Origin: Nostoc sp. CHAB 5834
GTDB lineage: Bacteria > Cyanobacteriota > Cyanobacteriia > Cyanobacteriales > Nostocaceae
Assembly: GCA_020829485.1 (NCBI GenBank)
Contig: JAIVFU010000284.1
Location: forward strand, 1-5,343
Reading direction: 5' to 3'
DNA: 5,343 nucleotides
Both the position numbers and the translations under genes were made by a program. The notes under the pieces are model-generated. The model searched no databases. It had not been told where the DNA came from and was given only the letters and a program-made list of their open reading frames with translations. How positions within the stretch are numbered: the first letter of the stretch is position 1; the number at the start of each line of letters is the position of its first letter. Positions 1-5,252 of the stretch are shown piece by piece.

Positions 1-87
1 GATGCCTGCGCTGTTCTCGAAGAATCGCCTGATAATACTTGCTCGAAACAATTTATAAATTCTTACCAAAAACTGAAATTAGAATAA
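1..87 (+). other. Open frame entering from the left edge, overlapping the iron-sulfur gene
   Basis: Frame 1 is open from the first base of the window to a TAA at 85-87 (28 codons) and overlaps the TTG start at 39 in another frame. It could be the 3' tail of an upstream gene, the displaced N-terminal part of the iron-sulfur gene joined to it through a frameshift near 33-42, or chance. A second short frame starts with ATG at 2 and stops at 56-58. No family is recognisable in either. Confidence 0.2.
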
Positions 88-1001
88 CCCCTAATCATAC
101 CACAAAATATTTATGCAAGAGTTCTATAGGAATTCATCGAAATGTAATTCATCCTAAGTTTGGTAATTTCATTGCCCTGGGTACAGTTTTAATCGATACA
201 GAAGTAACGGAGTACGCCCACCCAATCGATTACAATCCCTGCATTGAGTGTAAATTGTGTGTTGCGGCTTGTCCTGTAGGCGCGATCGGGGCTGATGGTA
301 GTTTTAGCTTTTCAGCTTGTTACACTCATAATTATCGTGAGTTCATGGGCGGATTCACAGATTGGACAGAGACGATCGCTGACAGCAAAAGTGCTAGTGA
401 TTATCGAAAAAAAGTCAGTGCTTCTGAATCAGCCTCAATGTGGCAAAGCTTGTCTTTCAAGCCGAACTACAAAGCAGCCTACTGTATTGCGGCATGTCCG
501 GCGGGAGAAGATGTAATTGCTCCATTCTTGAGCGATCGCAAAGCATTTATTAAAGATGTGGTCAAGCCATTGCAGGACAAAACCGAAACCATCTATGTGG
601 TGCCGGGATCGGATGCCGAAAACTATGTTGTCAAACATTTTCCCAATAAAACGCTGAAGCTTGTGAGCAGTGGCATTCGTCCTCAATCGATTCAAGGATT
701 TCTCTTTGGATTACCATTGTTATTTCAACGCAATCAGTCGGAGGGATTGAGTGCAATTTACCATTTCACATTCACTGGCTCTGAGTCTCGTCGTGCAACA
801 GTGACGATTCAAAATAAAATGGTACAAGTTCAAGAAGGACATCTTGGGAAAGCAAATATTTCTGTCACGGCAGATAGCAAAACTTGGCTGGGTTTTCTTG
901 GCAAGGAACAAAACCTAATTTGGGCACTGCTGCGATGTAAAATTCGGGTTAGTGGTTCTCTTAAGCTACTTCAGGCATTTGGTAAATGTTTTCCTACCTG
1001 A
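39..1001 (+). CDS. 4Fe-4S ferredoxin-type protein fused to a C-terminal SCP2 sterol-carrier domain; 5' end doubtful
   Basis: A 320-residue frame. Residues about 25-160 resemble the ferredoxin half of QueG/epoxyqueuosine-reductase-like proteins: a glycine-rich lead-in with HPKFGNF (38-44), then C68-x2-C71-x2-C74-x3-C78-P, a lone C94 where QueG has its RC motif, and C149-x3-C153-P. The residue two before C149, where a further ligand would sit, is A146. Residues about 215-318 match the SCP2 domain: a YHFTFTG strand, VTIQNK, a QEGHLG turn, SVTADSKTW, and a final helix-strand pair with the GSLKLL step. SCP2 domains bind lipids or hydrophobic ligands; the cluster half should carry electrons. The substrate is unknown and the protein is probably cytoplasmic, since no signal peptide is seen. 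The only usable early start is TTG at 39, just after in-frame stops at 30-35; the first in-frame ATG encodes residue 103, beyond the first cluster motif. The roughly 150-residue N-terminal domain of QueG is absent, so the gene may be 5'-truncated or frameshifted. The domain call is firm; the start is not. Confidence 0.8.
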   Translation: MLETIYKFLPKTEIRITPNHTTKYLCKSSIGIHRNVIHPKFGNFIALGTVLIDTEVTEYAHPIDYNPCIECKLCVAACPVGAIGADGSFSFSACYTHNYREFMGGFTDWTETIADSKSASDYRKKVSASESASMWQSLSFKPNYKAAYCIAACPAGEDVIAPFLSDRKAFIKDVVKPLQDKTETIYVVPGSDAENYVVKHFPNKTLKLVSSGIRPQSIQGFLFGLPLLFQRNQSEGLSAIYHFTFTGSESRRATVTIQNKMVQVQEGHLGKANISVTADSKTWLGFLGKEQNLIWALLRCKIRVSGSLKLLQAFGKCFPT

Positions 1002-1138
1002 AATATTCATTAAATTCTAGAAATGCCTAACTAATTACCCTGCAAGGGGAGACAATACCGGAACTAATTGAGGACTAGTAGGATTCTTTTGTTGACCCCG
1101 CCAAACCCCGCAATTGTTCCAACTTCCTTGCCAAGAGT

Positions 1139-1171
1139 GCGATGGCGTAACCGCCCGCCGGAGGCGATCGC
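1139..1171. repeat. GC-rich HIP1-containing intergenic repeat, copy 1
   Basis: A 33-base GC-rich block begins GCGATGGCGTAA and ends GGCGATCGC in otherwise AT-rich intergenic DNA. Its ends are GCGAT and ATCGC, an inverted pair, and the right end contains an exact HIP1 octamer (1164-1171). It shares GGCGT, GCCCGCCG and AGGC in the same order with 1343-1372. This is the style of the short dispersed palindromic repeats common in Nostoc and Anabaena genomes; the copy number cannot be judged from this window. Confidence 0.65.
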
Positions 1172-1342
1172 AGAGATAATTGAAGCACCCAAGATTATCA
1201 CTAGTCCCCCTGACATTGGCTATTGGATTGATACCAGTTGTGTACCTGAAGCAGGGCGGTCACATCAGAATCAATAGGGGTGCTTTATTGCTAATAAGCT
1301 CAAATACAATCGCATTAAGCTATACTTATTGATAGCAGCTTA

Positions 1343-1372
1343 GGCGTTAGCCTAGCCCGCCGCAGGCATTGC
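1343..1372. repeat. GC-rich intergenic repeat, copy 2
   Basis: This 30-base block starts GGCGTTAGCC and ends GCAGGCATTGC. It has the GGCGT / GCCCGCCG / AGGC order of copy 1 but a degenerate right end (CATTGC instead of GATCGC). It lies 111 bases upstream of the chosen dehydrogenase start. It looks like a decayed member of the same cyanobacterial dispersed repeat family. Confidence 0.6.
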
Positions 1373-1469
1373 TTTAAGGCTTGAAAAATAAATCAAACGA
1401 GAAATACTGACTTTTTCTTTGGTTTTTATGGTTGGCCGTGAGCAAGAGTAATTTAGATGCGTTTGCTCT

Positions 1470-1475
1470 GGGGGA
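1470..1475 (+). promoter_or_regulatory. Possible Shine-Dalgarno site that favours the GTG start at 1483
   Basis: GGGGGA lies 7 bases before GTG 1483. The upstream alternatives, TTG 1432 and GTG 1438, have no purine-rich tract in front of them. The match to the anti-Shine-Dalgarno sequence is fair rather than perfect. Confidence 0.45.
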
Positions 1476-1482
1476 TAAGCCA

Positions 1483-2235
1483 GTGACCGAGTTCGCAAAC
1501 AAGATAGCTATTGTCACTGGTGCAGCTAGAGGTCTTGGCGAAGCCATTGCCGTCAACCTGTACGAAAACGGTGCGCGGGTCGTTCTGGCAGACATCAATG
1601 CCGAAGGAGCGCAGGAAGTAGCTAGGCGGTTGGATTCATCTGGCAAGCGGACACACGTTATTGAAACTGATGTGTCTGACCATCGGGCTGTGGAGGCAAT
1701 GGTAGCCGAAACGGTGGAGCTATTTGGCGGGTTGAACCTAGCAGTCAATAATGCTGGCTTTACTGGGCCGCATGGGATTAGTACCGCCGATTATGAGATT
1801 GAATGGTGGCATCGTGTGATTGCGACTAATCTTAACGGCATTTTCTTTGGACTGAAATACGAAATTCCAGCAATGATCCAAAGTGGTGGTGGGGCAATTG
1901 TGAATATGTCATCTGCTGCTGGTGCGGTCGGAGTGGCGGGTATTGCTCCCTATGTCACTGCCAAGCACGGCATTATCGGTCTGACAAAGGCGGCAGCATT
2001 GGAATATGCAAACCAGGGCATCCGGGTGACTGCAATCGGGCCAGGTTATGTTGATACACCCCAGATGCAAGAGTTGCCAGAGTCAGCGCGAAAGCAGATG
2101 GCTGACTTGCACCCTTTAGGTCGCCTTGCACGAACTGAGGAAGTCGCAAACATGGTTAGCTTCCTATTGTCCGAGCAAGCCTCTTTCGTCACTGGCAGCT
2201 TCCACCTGATGGATGGTGGTTACACTGCCCCCTGA
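1483..2235 (+). CDS. Short-chain dehydrogenase/reductase (classical SDR)
   Basis: A 250-residue NAD(P)-dependent oxidoreductase of the classical SDR superfamily. Using GTG 1483 as residue 1, it shows the cofactor-binding TGAARGLG at 12-19, D37 at the end of the second strand (a residue that usually favours NAD(H) over NADP(H)), D63 in the adenine pocket, NNAG at 89-92, and the tetrad N116, S144, Y157 and K161 (YVTAK), followed by PGYVDTP from 187 and a C-terminal FVTGS...DGG segment. All catalytic residues are intact. The substrate cannot be told from sequence; it is probably a secondary alcohol or ketone. The start is a choice: GTG 1483 gives typical family length and has a GGGGGA tract upstream, while TTG 1432 or GTG 1438 would add 17 or 15 residues. 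The ATG at 1428 is out of frame. The gene stands alone. A sample at 1561-1620 is 34/60 G+C by hand count, against 21/60 at 4681-4740, so it may have been acquired. Confidence 0.95.
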   Translation: MTEFANKIAIVTGAARGLGEAIAVNLYENGARVVLADINAEGAQEVARRLDSSGKRTHVIETDVSDHRAVEAMVAETVELFGGLNLAVNNAGFTGPHGISTADYEIEWWHRVIATNLNGIFFGLKYEIPAMIQSGGGAIVNMSSAAGAVGVAGIAPYVTAKHGIIGLTKAAALEYANQGIRVTAIGPGYVDTPQMQELPESARKQMADLHPLGRLARTEEVANMVSFLLSEQASFVTGSFHLMDGGYTAP

Positions 2236-2251
2236 TTACTAATCAACTGAC

Positions 2252-2280
2252 TTGCGTGCGATCGCAATACATAATTTTTT
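2252..2280 (+). terminator. Weak candidate terminator after the dehydrogenase
   Basis: A 5-bp stem TTGCG/CGCAA (2252-2256 with 2263-2267, 6-base loop) is followed after seven bases by six T residues at 2275-2280. The stem is short and overlaps a HIP1 octamer (2258-2265), which is common for other reasons, so this may be fortuitous. Confidence 0.25.
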
Positions 2281-2401
2281 CTTCTGTGATCTATTTCTCT
2301 AACTGCCTATTTTTAGCCAACCAAACACTTGAGAAATTGTAACTTTGACCAGACCTTGCTAGCCAAAGGATATGGTGACTGCTGATAGAGCGCTGATGAG
2401 C

Positions 2402-2442
2402 AGATGGCGTAGACGCGCAAGCGGCTTCTCGAGTGACATCGC
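2402..2442. repeat. GC-rich dispersed intergenic repeat, copy 3 (different subtype)
   Basis: A block starting AGATGGCGTAGACGCGCAAG and ending CGAGTGACATCGC. The outer GATG (2403-2406) is inverted as CATC (2437-2440), so the ends are complementary as in the other two repeats, but the interior differs. This interior, with GCGCAAGCGGCTTCTCGAG, is a pattern I recognise from Nostoc intergenic DNA. It lies downstream of the dehydrogenase. Confidence 0.6.
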
Positions 2443-2541
2443 TTACTATTGCGTCCACAGCACAAAAGAGCAGCCCCAAGTTAACTAACAATTTGGGTGA
2501 TTAATCTAACGTTACTGGTTTTATTAGCTACTTTTAATTAG

Positions 2542-2570
2542 TTGTCTGGGTATCATAAGTATTATATAGT
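2542..2570 (+). promoter_or_regulatory. Sigma-70-type promoter for the nuclease, very short leader
   Basis: TTGTCT (2542-2547, 4 of 6 to consensus) and TATAGT (2565-2570, 5 of 6) are separated by exactly 17 bases. Transcription would start near 2577, leaving about eight bases before the ATG at 2585. That fits the absence of any Shine-Dalgarno sequence there. Confidence 0.55.
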
Positions 2571-2584
2571 GATTATTACTACAG

Positions 2585-3274
2585 ATGCTCCAGAAAATTC
2601 CCTTTGTTGTAATTAGCATTCTATTTCTAGCTCAAACGGCGTTACCTGTTGTTGCTAATAATCTTAGTGCCACAGTTGTAAGCGTAGGTGACGGTGACAC
2701 CATACGGGTGAGAACGGGTAACAAAACTGTGACTGTCCGCCTCGTTTGTATTGATGCACCAGAGATGAAGCAAAACCCTTGGGGACAGCAATCATCAGCA
2801 AGACTCAAACAACTCCTACCAGTAGGACAAGCCATTACTCTACGCCCCGTTGAGACTGACAAATATAAGCGCCTGGTTGCAGAGGTGTTTGTCGAGAATC
2901 GCAGTGTCAACGTGAGTATGGTGCAAGAGGGACAGGCTGTGGTCTATCGCCAGTATCTAAAAAGCTGTCCAGAATCTAAAGATAGTTTGTTGCAGGGTGA
3001 AAACACCGCTAAACAACAGCGTTTAGCTTTTTGGAGCCAGTCTAATCCTGTGATGCCTTGGGACTTTCGCCACAAAGCTGCTCAACGGGCAACTTCAGTG
3101 CCAACTCAAGGACAGCAACAGAATAACTGCGACCCTGCTTACCCGGATTTTTGTATTCCAAAGAATTCACCTGATTTGAATTGCCGAGATATTAGCCAAC
3201 GAAGGTTTAAAGTGCTGCCACCCGATCCTCATGGGTTTGATCGAGATGGGGATGGTGTGGGTTGCGAAAGATAA
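2585..3274 (+). CDS. Secreted thermonuclease (SNase family) with C-terminal excalibur domain
   Basis: A 229-residue exported nuclease. Residues 1-24 form a signal peptide (K4, a hydrophobic run, likely cleavage after the VVA at 22-24). Residues about 28-152 are the staphylococcal-nuclease domain with every active-site residue: GDGDT with D38, R52, D57 and E60 in RLVCIDAPE, and R96 in DKYKR (equivalent to D21, R35, D40, E43 and R87 of Staphylococcus nuclease). It should therefore be an active Ca2+-dependent endonuclease acting on DNA and possibly RNA outside the cytoplasm. After a Gln-rich linker, residues 182-228 form an excalibur domain with C182, C190, C200 and C227 and the calcium-loop signature D219-x-D221-x-D223-G-x-x-C-E. 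The pairing of SNase and excalibur is a known architecture in cyanobacteria. The gene has its own promoter and converges on vapC. A nutritional role (extracellular DNA use) or DNA-barrier role is plausible but inferred. Confidence 0.95.
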   Translation: MLQKIPFVVISILFLAQTALPVVANNLSATVVSVGDGDTIRVRTGNKTVTVRLVCIDAPEMKQNPWGQQSSARLKQLLPVGQAITLRPVETDKYKRLVAEVFVENRSVNVSMVQEGQAVVYRQYLKSCPESKDSLLQGENTAKQQRLAFWSQSNPVMPWDFRHKAAQRATSVPTQGQQQNNCDPAYPDFCIPKNSPDLNCRDISQRRFKVLPPDPHGFDRDGDGVGCER

Positions 3275-3303
3275 CTATTGGATTTGTGGGTTTAATCCAG
3301 TGG
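3275..3303. terminator. Weak stem-loop between convergent nuclease and vapC
   Basis: Bases 3275-3284 can pair with 3294-3303 (10 pairs, two of them G-T, 9-base loop); the core is TGGATT/AATCCA. It begins immediately after the nuclease stop codon. No T-run follows, so it is at best a processing or weak termination element. Confidence 0.25.
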
Positions 3304-3347
3304 AAGAGTGTATTTAATTACAATCAATAAGATCGCCAACTTTCTGA

Positions 3348-3749
3348 TTAATCGAGTAAATTTATAGAGAGATATGCTTGAAAATTTCTAAAATCTAGGT
3401 CGGTTGTCAATATATACCAACTACGACGATAAGCTACTGCACATAGTAAGAAATCAGTGTTAGCTCCTTGGATACCATTTGAGCGACACGTATTATAAAA
3501 CTCAGCAGCTAATTCATAGTCTTCGATGGCTAACGACAAATCAGGGAAAGCACGAAGCGAGTCTTTAAGCTTAGTAAACTGTTCAGTAGAACGAATACCT
3601 GAAAGGACTTCTTGTCTGACAGCACCTAGTAAAACGACTTTATCATCTGCAATTAACTCACGTAACCGTTGAACCACAGGTAAAGCTTGTTGTTGCGTAT
3701 TACGTCGTAACGCTAACGACCACACAGAGGTATCTACAACAACTTTCAT
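3348..3749 (-). CDS. vapC: VapC-type PIN-domain toxin
   Basis: A 133-residue PIN-domain ribonuclease, the toxin of a VapBC type II toxin-antitoxin system. The four acidic positions that bind Mg2+ are present: D6 in VVDTSVW, E47 in RQEVLSG, D99 in NTDFLLCA, and D117 (with D119) in TTDLDF near the C-terminus. Length and motif spacing are normal, so it is probably functional. VapC proteins cleave specific RNAs such as tRNAs or the 23S rRNA loop; the target here cannot be predicted. Its ATG overlaps the antitoxin stop codon by four bases (ATGA, 3746-3749), which implies translational coupling and shows the pair is an operon. Expression would be repressed by the VapB-VapC complex at the promoter upstream of vapB, by family knowledge. 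The gene converges on the nuclease gene. Confidence 0.93.
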   Translation of the reverse strand: MKVVVDTSVWSLALRRNTQQQALPVVQRLRELIADDKVVLLGAVRQEVLSGIRSTEQFTKLKDSLRAFPDLSLAIEDYELAAEFYNTCRSNGIQGANTDFLLCAVAYRRSWYILTTDLDFRNFQAYLSINLLD

Positions 3750-3946
3750 TGTTTTTGTCGCTGCTGTTTGTAATTGTAATCATCGTCATAATCAATTGTT
3801 CCAAACAAATCAAGTATTTTCATCTGCTGACGACGTTGTACATATTCACGTAAGGCTTGTTCGACTACATCACGTTCGTTTTGTTGATTACTTAGAGCTA
3901 GAGCTTCTTGAATCAAAGCTTCGTCGATAGGGAGATTAATTGTCAT
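3746..3946 (-). CDS. vapB: VapB-type antitoxin (DUF2191-like)
   Basis: A 66-residue antitoxin with an N-terminal DNA-binding dimerisation region (TINLPIDEALIQEAL, then a helix ending ALREYVQRRQQ at about 31-41) and a C-terminal toxin-binding tail containing LFGTIDYDDD (47-56). This is the VapB_antitoxin (DUF2191) pattern, which normally pairs with PIN toxins of the type found next to it. The ATG at 3946 is chosen; the frame could extend five codons to a TTG at 3961, but homologues begin at this strand. No Shine-Dalgarno is visible before the ATG and the upstream DNA is AT-rich. The last bases overlap the vapC start. A shared 12-base motif lies about 87 bases upstream (4033-4044). Confidence 0.92.
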   Translation of the reverse strand: MTINLPIDEALIQEALALSNQQNERDVVEQALREYVQRRQQMKILDLFGTIDYDDDYNYKQQRQKQ

Positions 3947-4032
3947 ACAATTTAATATCAATTAGTTCTTTTATGTATTATGAAGATGAATCAAAAAACC
4001 GACGCTGTAATTAAAGCTTTCTATCACAAGCA

Positions 4033-4044
4033 TATATTAGTACA
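4033..4044 (-). promoter_or_regulatory. Shared motif TGTACTAATATA upstream of vapB
   Basis: Read on the minus strand this is TGTACTAATATA, ending 86 bases before the vapB ATG. The identical 12-mer in the same orientation lies at 4577-4588, 70 bases before the start of the leftward unknown gene. It may contain a -10-like TAATAT or be an operator; no convincing -35 box accompanies it. Confidence 0.3.
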
Positions 4045-4158
4045 GTGAAAAATGGGTTGAAAGATTTCTACACAGTATCGTCTATCCAATCACATTCTGA
4101 GTTTGGACAATCCCAGTGTACTCTTGAGGTGCAATCGCTCAGACTAGGGGCTAATTGA

Positions 4159-4506
4159 TTAAGAACTCAATAAACCAGACATATTTAAAACTCGTTCTGA
4201 CCAATTAGAAGCAACATCAGCTATACTTACCCTTTGGCTTGATTGCTCCTTGATGGTATCCCAATTGCGTTGCCAATCTTGTAACAAGTCTTGAAGTTGG
4301 TTTAATTCAACATTATAGATTTCACTGTTTTGCTGTATTAAAGACAAATACAACAAACTTTCGTGTAACAATACTGAAATAACTTGGTTACAATCGCTAC
4401 TTTGTACCCAAGACTTCAAGTGTGCCAGACTTGATGCTAATTCACCCAATTGCTGTGGTTGGGTTAGATGTAAAAAACTAGCTTCAATCGCACTCCAGTT
4501 GGGCAT
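4159..4506 (-). CDS. Small helical protein of unknown function
   Basis: A 115-residue protein that I do not recognise. The frame extends upstream to 4557, but the ATG at 4506 is chosen because a perfect AGGAGG lies six bases before it, by far the best ribosome site in the window. The sequence reads as soluble and mostly helical: an N-terminal segment (NWSAIEASFLHL), a leucine-rich middle (about 43-57, VISVLLHESLLYLSL), a Gln/Leu/Trp-rich helix (about 64-83, with LQDLLQDWQRNW), and a second NWS near 101-103. One cysteine (C39); no signal peptide, metal motif or membrane span is apparent. It is divergent from the gene at 4668 and shares its control region, which suggests a linked function. The strong ribosome site implies efficient translation. 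The reading frame is well supported; the role is unknown. Confidence 0.72.
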   Translation of the reverse strand: MPNWSAIEASFLHLTQPQQLGELASSLAHLKSWVQSSDCNQVISVLLHESLLYLSLIQQNSEIYNVELNQLQDLLQDWQRNWDTIKEQSSQRVSIADVASNWSERVLNMSGLLSS

Positions 4507-4512
4507 CAAAAT

Positions 4513-4518
4513 CCTCCT
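4513..4518 (-). promoter_or_regulatory. Strong Shine-Dalgarno for the leftward unknown gene
   Basis: AGGAGG on the minus strand, six bases upstream of ATG 4506. It fixes the start and rules against the longer frame beginning at 4557. It stands out because most other genes here have weak or no such sites. Confidence 0.8.
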
Positions 4519-4576
4519 AGCAACTGCTGGATAAAAAATAATTTTGCGTTGAAGCATCGATTGAAAGAGTTAGTGG

Positions 4577-4588
4577 TATATTAGTACA
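4577..4588 (-). promoter_or_regulatory. Second copy of the 12-base motif, upstream of the leftward unknown gene
   Basis: Identical to 4033-4044 and in the same orientation relative to the gene it precedes. It overlaps the left arm of the inverted repeat at 4583-4649. Confidence 0.3.
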
Positions 4589-4649
4589 AAAGAACTATCA
4601 AACCAGGTTCAACAGCTTCAAACTGCAATAGTTATTAATATTTTGTACT
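4583..4649. promoter_or_regulatory. Inverted repeat in the divergent intergenic region, candidate operator
   Basis: AGTACAAAA (4583-4591) and TTTTGTACT (4641-4649) form a perfect 9-bp inverted repeat with 49 bases between the arms. The centre lies inside the 161-base region separating two divergently transcribed genes. Two facing half-sites of this kind fit binding of a dimeric or looping regulator acting on both promoters. No strong -35/-10 pair could be assigned on either strand. Confidence 0.4.
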
Positions 4650-4657
4650 TCCAAATT

Positions 4658-4661
4658 GAGG
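4658..4661 (+). promoter_or_regulatory. Shine-Dalgarno for the rightward unknown gene
   Basis: GAGG lies six bases before ATG 4668, so that ATG is preferred over the in-frame TTG at 4656, which overlaps the site. Confidence 0.65.
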
Positions 4662-4667
4662 AATGCT

Positions 4668-5252
4668 ATGGCAGATTCTAATTCCCTATTTTCTTTGTAT
4701 GAAGAATTAGTACAAGATCATTCCAGCCAATTCGATCCACAAATTGCTTCTTTGCAAGAGTTGGTCATTACACGAGTGCAAGAAATTCGTGACGCAGAAC
4801 AGAGCTTAGTAGAAGCACAAGCAATAGAACTCAAACGAATTACTGATGCTTTGGCACATGATGCTCGTTGCTTGTTGTCAACACCAGGACTAAGAACATT
4901 TGTGCAAGAGTTAAAACAGACTAAAAGTAATAATTGGTACACGCGCCAATCTGAATTTAGTATTGCAGAAGATCCAACTACTTGGTTATTGGCGATGCTC
5001 AAACTACCGATAGGTTTGAGCAACTACCAAATTCACGAAGACCTGAATGGTTATGATGACGAACGTAACTTTATCGGGTATAGCTATACTCTGTCTTTAA
5101 AATTAGGTTCAGTTGAGCATTCGATCAATGAAATACCATTAAAACGCATATATAACGTGAACGAGTTTAGTGAAACTTCTATAAAAGGGCAAATTGAGGA
5201 CTACATTTATGGTGACGTAAGTAGGTCGGCAGGAAAAAACGAAACTATGTAA
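4668..5252 (+). CDS. Unknown protein with N-terminal coiled coil; 3' end probably replaced by an IS
   Basis: A 194-residue protein that I do not recognise. Residues about 5-66 look like a long amphipathic helix or coiled coil rich in Glu, Gln and Leu (SLFSLYEELVQ to ELKRITDALAHDA). Residues about 87-183 have mixed strand/helix character with several aromatic residues (NNWYTRQSEF, TTWLLAMLKL, NFIGYSYTLSLKLG). No catalytic motif, signal peptide or membrane segment is seen. The last eleven residues, from V184, are encoded by DNA that resembles the end of an insertion sequence, so the native protein may have been longer and this copy truncated. Start: ATG 4668 with GAGG six bases upstream. It is divergent from the 115-residue gene and shares its control region, including a 9-bp inverted repeat, so the two may act together. 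The reading frame is well supported; function unknown. Confidence 0.75.
   Translation: MADSNSLFSLYEELVQDHSSQFDPQIASLQELVITRVQEIRDAEQSLVEAQAIELKRITDALAHDARCLLSTPGLRTFVQELKQTKSNNWYTRQSEFSIAEDPTTWLLAMLKLPIGLSNYQIHEDLNGYDDERNFIGYSYTLSLKLGSVEHSINEIPLKRIYNVNEFSETSIKGQIEDYIYGDVSRSAGKNETM

Larger units (their letters stand above)
1002..1482. other. Intergenic region with two GC-rich repeats
   Basis: No gene is supported between the iron-sulfur protein and the dehydrogenase. The region holds two GC-rich repeats (1139-1171 and 1343-1372, listed separately), a TTCTAGAA palindrome at 1015-1022, and an 8-base inverted pair GGACTAGT (1072-1079) / ACTAGTCC (1200-1207). A frame from TTG 1068 to 1277 on the plus strand, and an ATG-started frame of 50 codons on the minus strand (1216 down to 1064), run through the first repeat; neither has a Shine-Dalgarno site. 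No terminator with a T-run follows the iron-sulfur gene. From 1411 to 1482 the dehydrogenase frame is already open, so this part could instead be an N-terminal extension of that protein. Confidence 0.5.
2236..2584. other. Intergenic region between dehydrogenase and nuclease
   Basis: The 349 bases without a supported gene contain the weak terminator candidate, a dispersed repeat (2402-2442), a 5-bp inverted pair CCCAA/TTGGG (2475-2479 and 2493-2497), and the nuclease promoter (2542-2570). I see no RNA gene. Confidence 0.6.

Noticed and set aside
1068..1277. 69-codon plus-strand frame after the iron-sulfur gene
   Set aside because: It starts with TTG and has no Shine-Dalgarno, is proline-rich with no family resemblance, and passes through a GC-rich dispersed repeat that explains the lack of stops.
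1374..1748. 124-codon minus-strand frame over the dehydrogenase
   Set aside because: It is antisense to the well-supported SDR gene and is rich in Ala, Ser, Thr and Arg, as antisense frames of SDR genes usually are.
2291..2491. 66-codon minus-strand frame between dehydrogenase and nuclease
   Set aside because: A large part is encoded by the dispersed repeat at 2402-2442; no ribosome site or family resemblance.
2475..2497. CCCAA/TTGGG stem upstream of the nuclease promoter
   Set aside because: Only five pairs around a 13-base loop and no T-run; not a credible terminator or riboswitch.
4045..4158. 37-codon plus-strand frame starting at GTG in the gap right of vapB
   Set aside because: Short, without ribosome site or recognisable motif, and ends against the convergent unknown gene.
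4068..4170. Minus-strand frame downstream of the 115-residue gene encoding a Cys-Pro motif (WDCPNSEC)
   Set aside because: It looks slightly like a zinc-ribbon tail and could be a frameshifted extension of the 115-residue gene, but has no start codon of its own and only two close cysteines.
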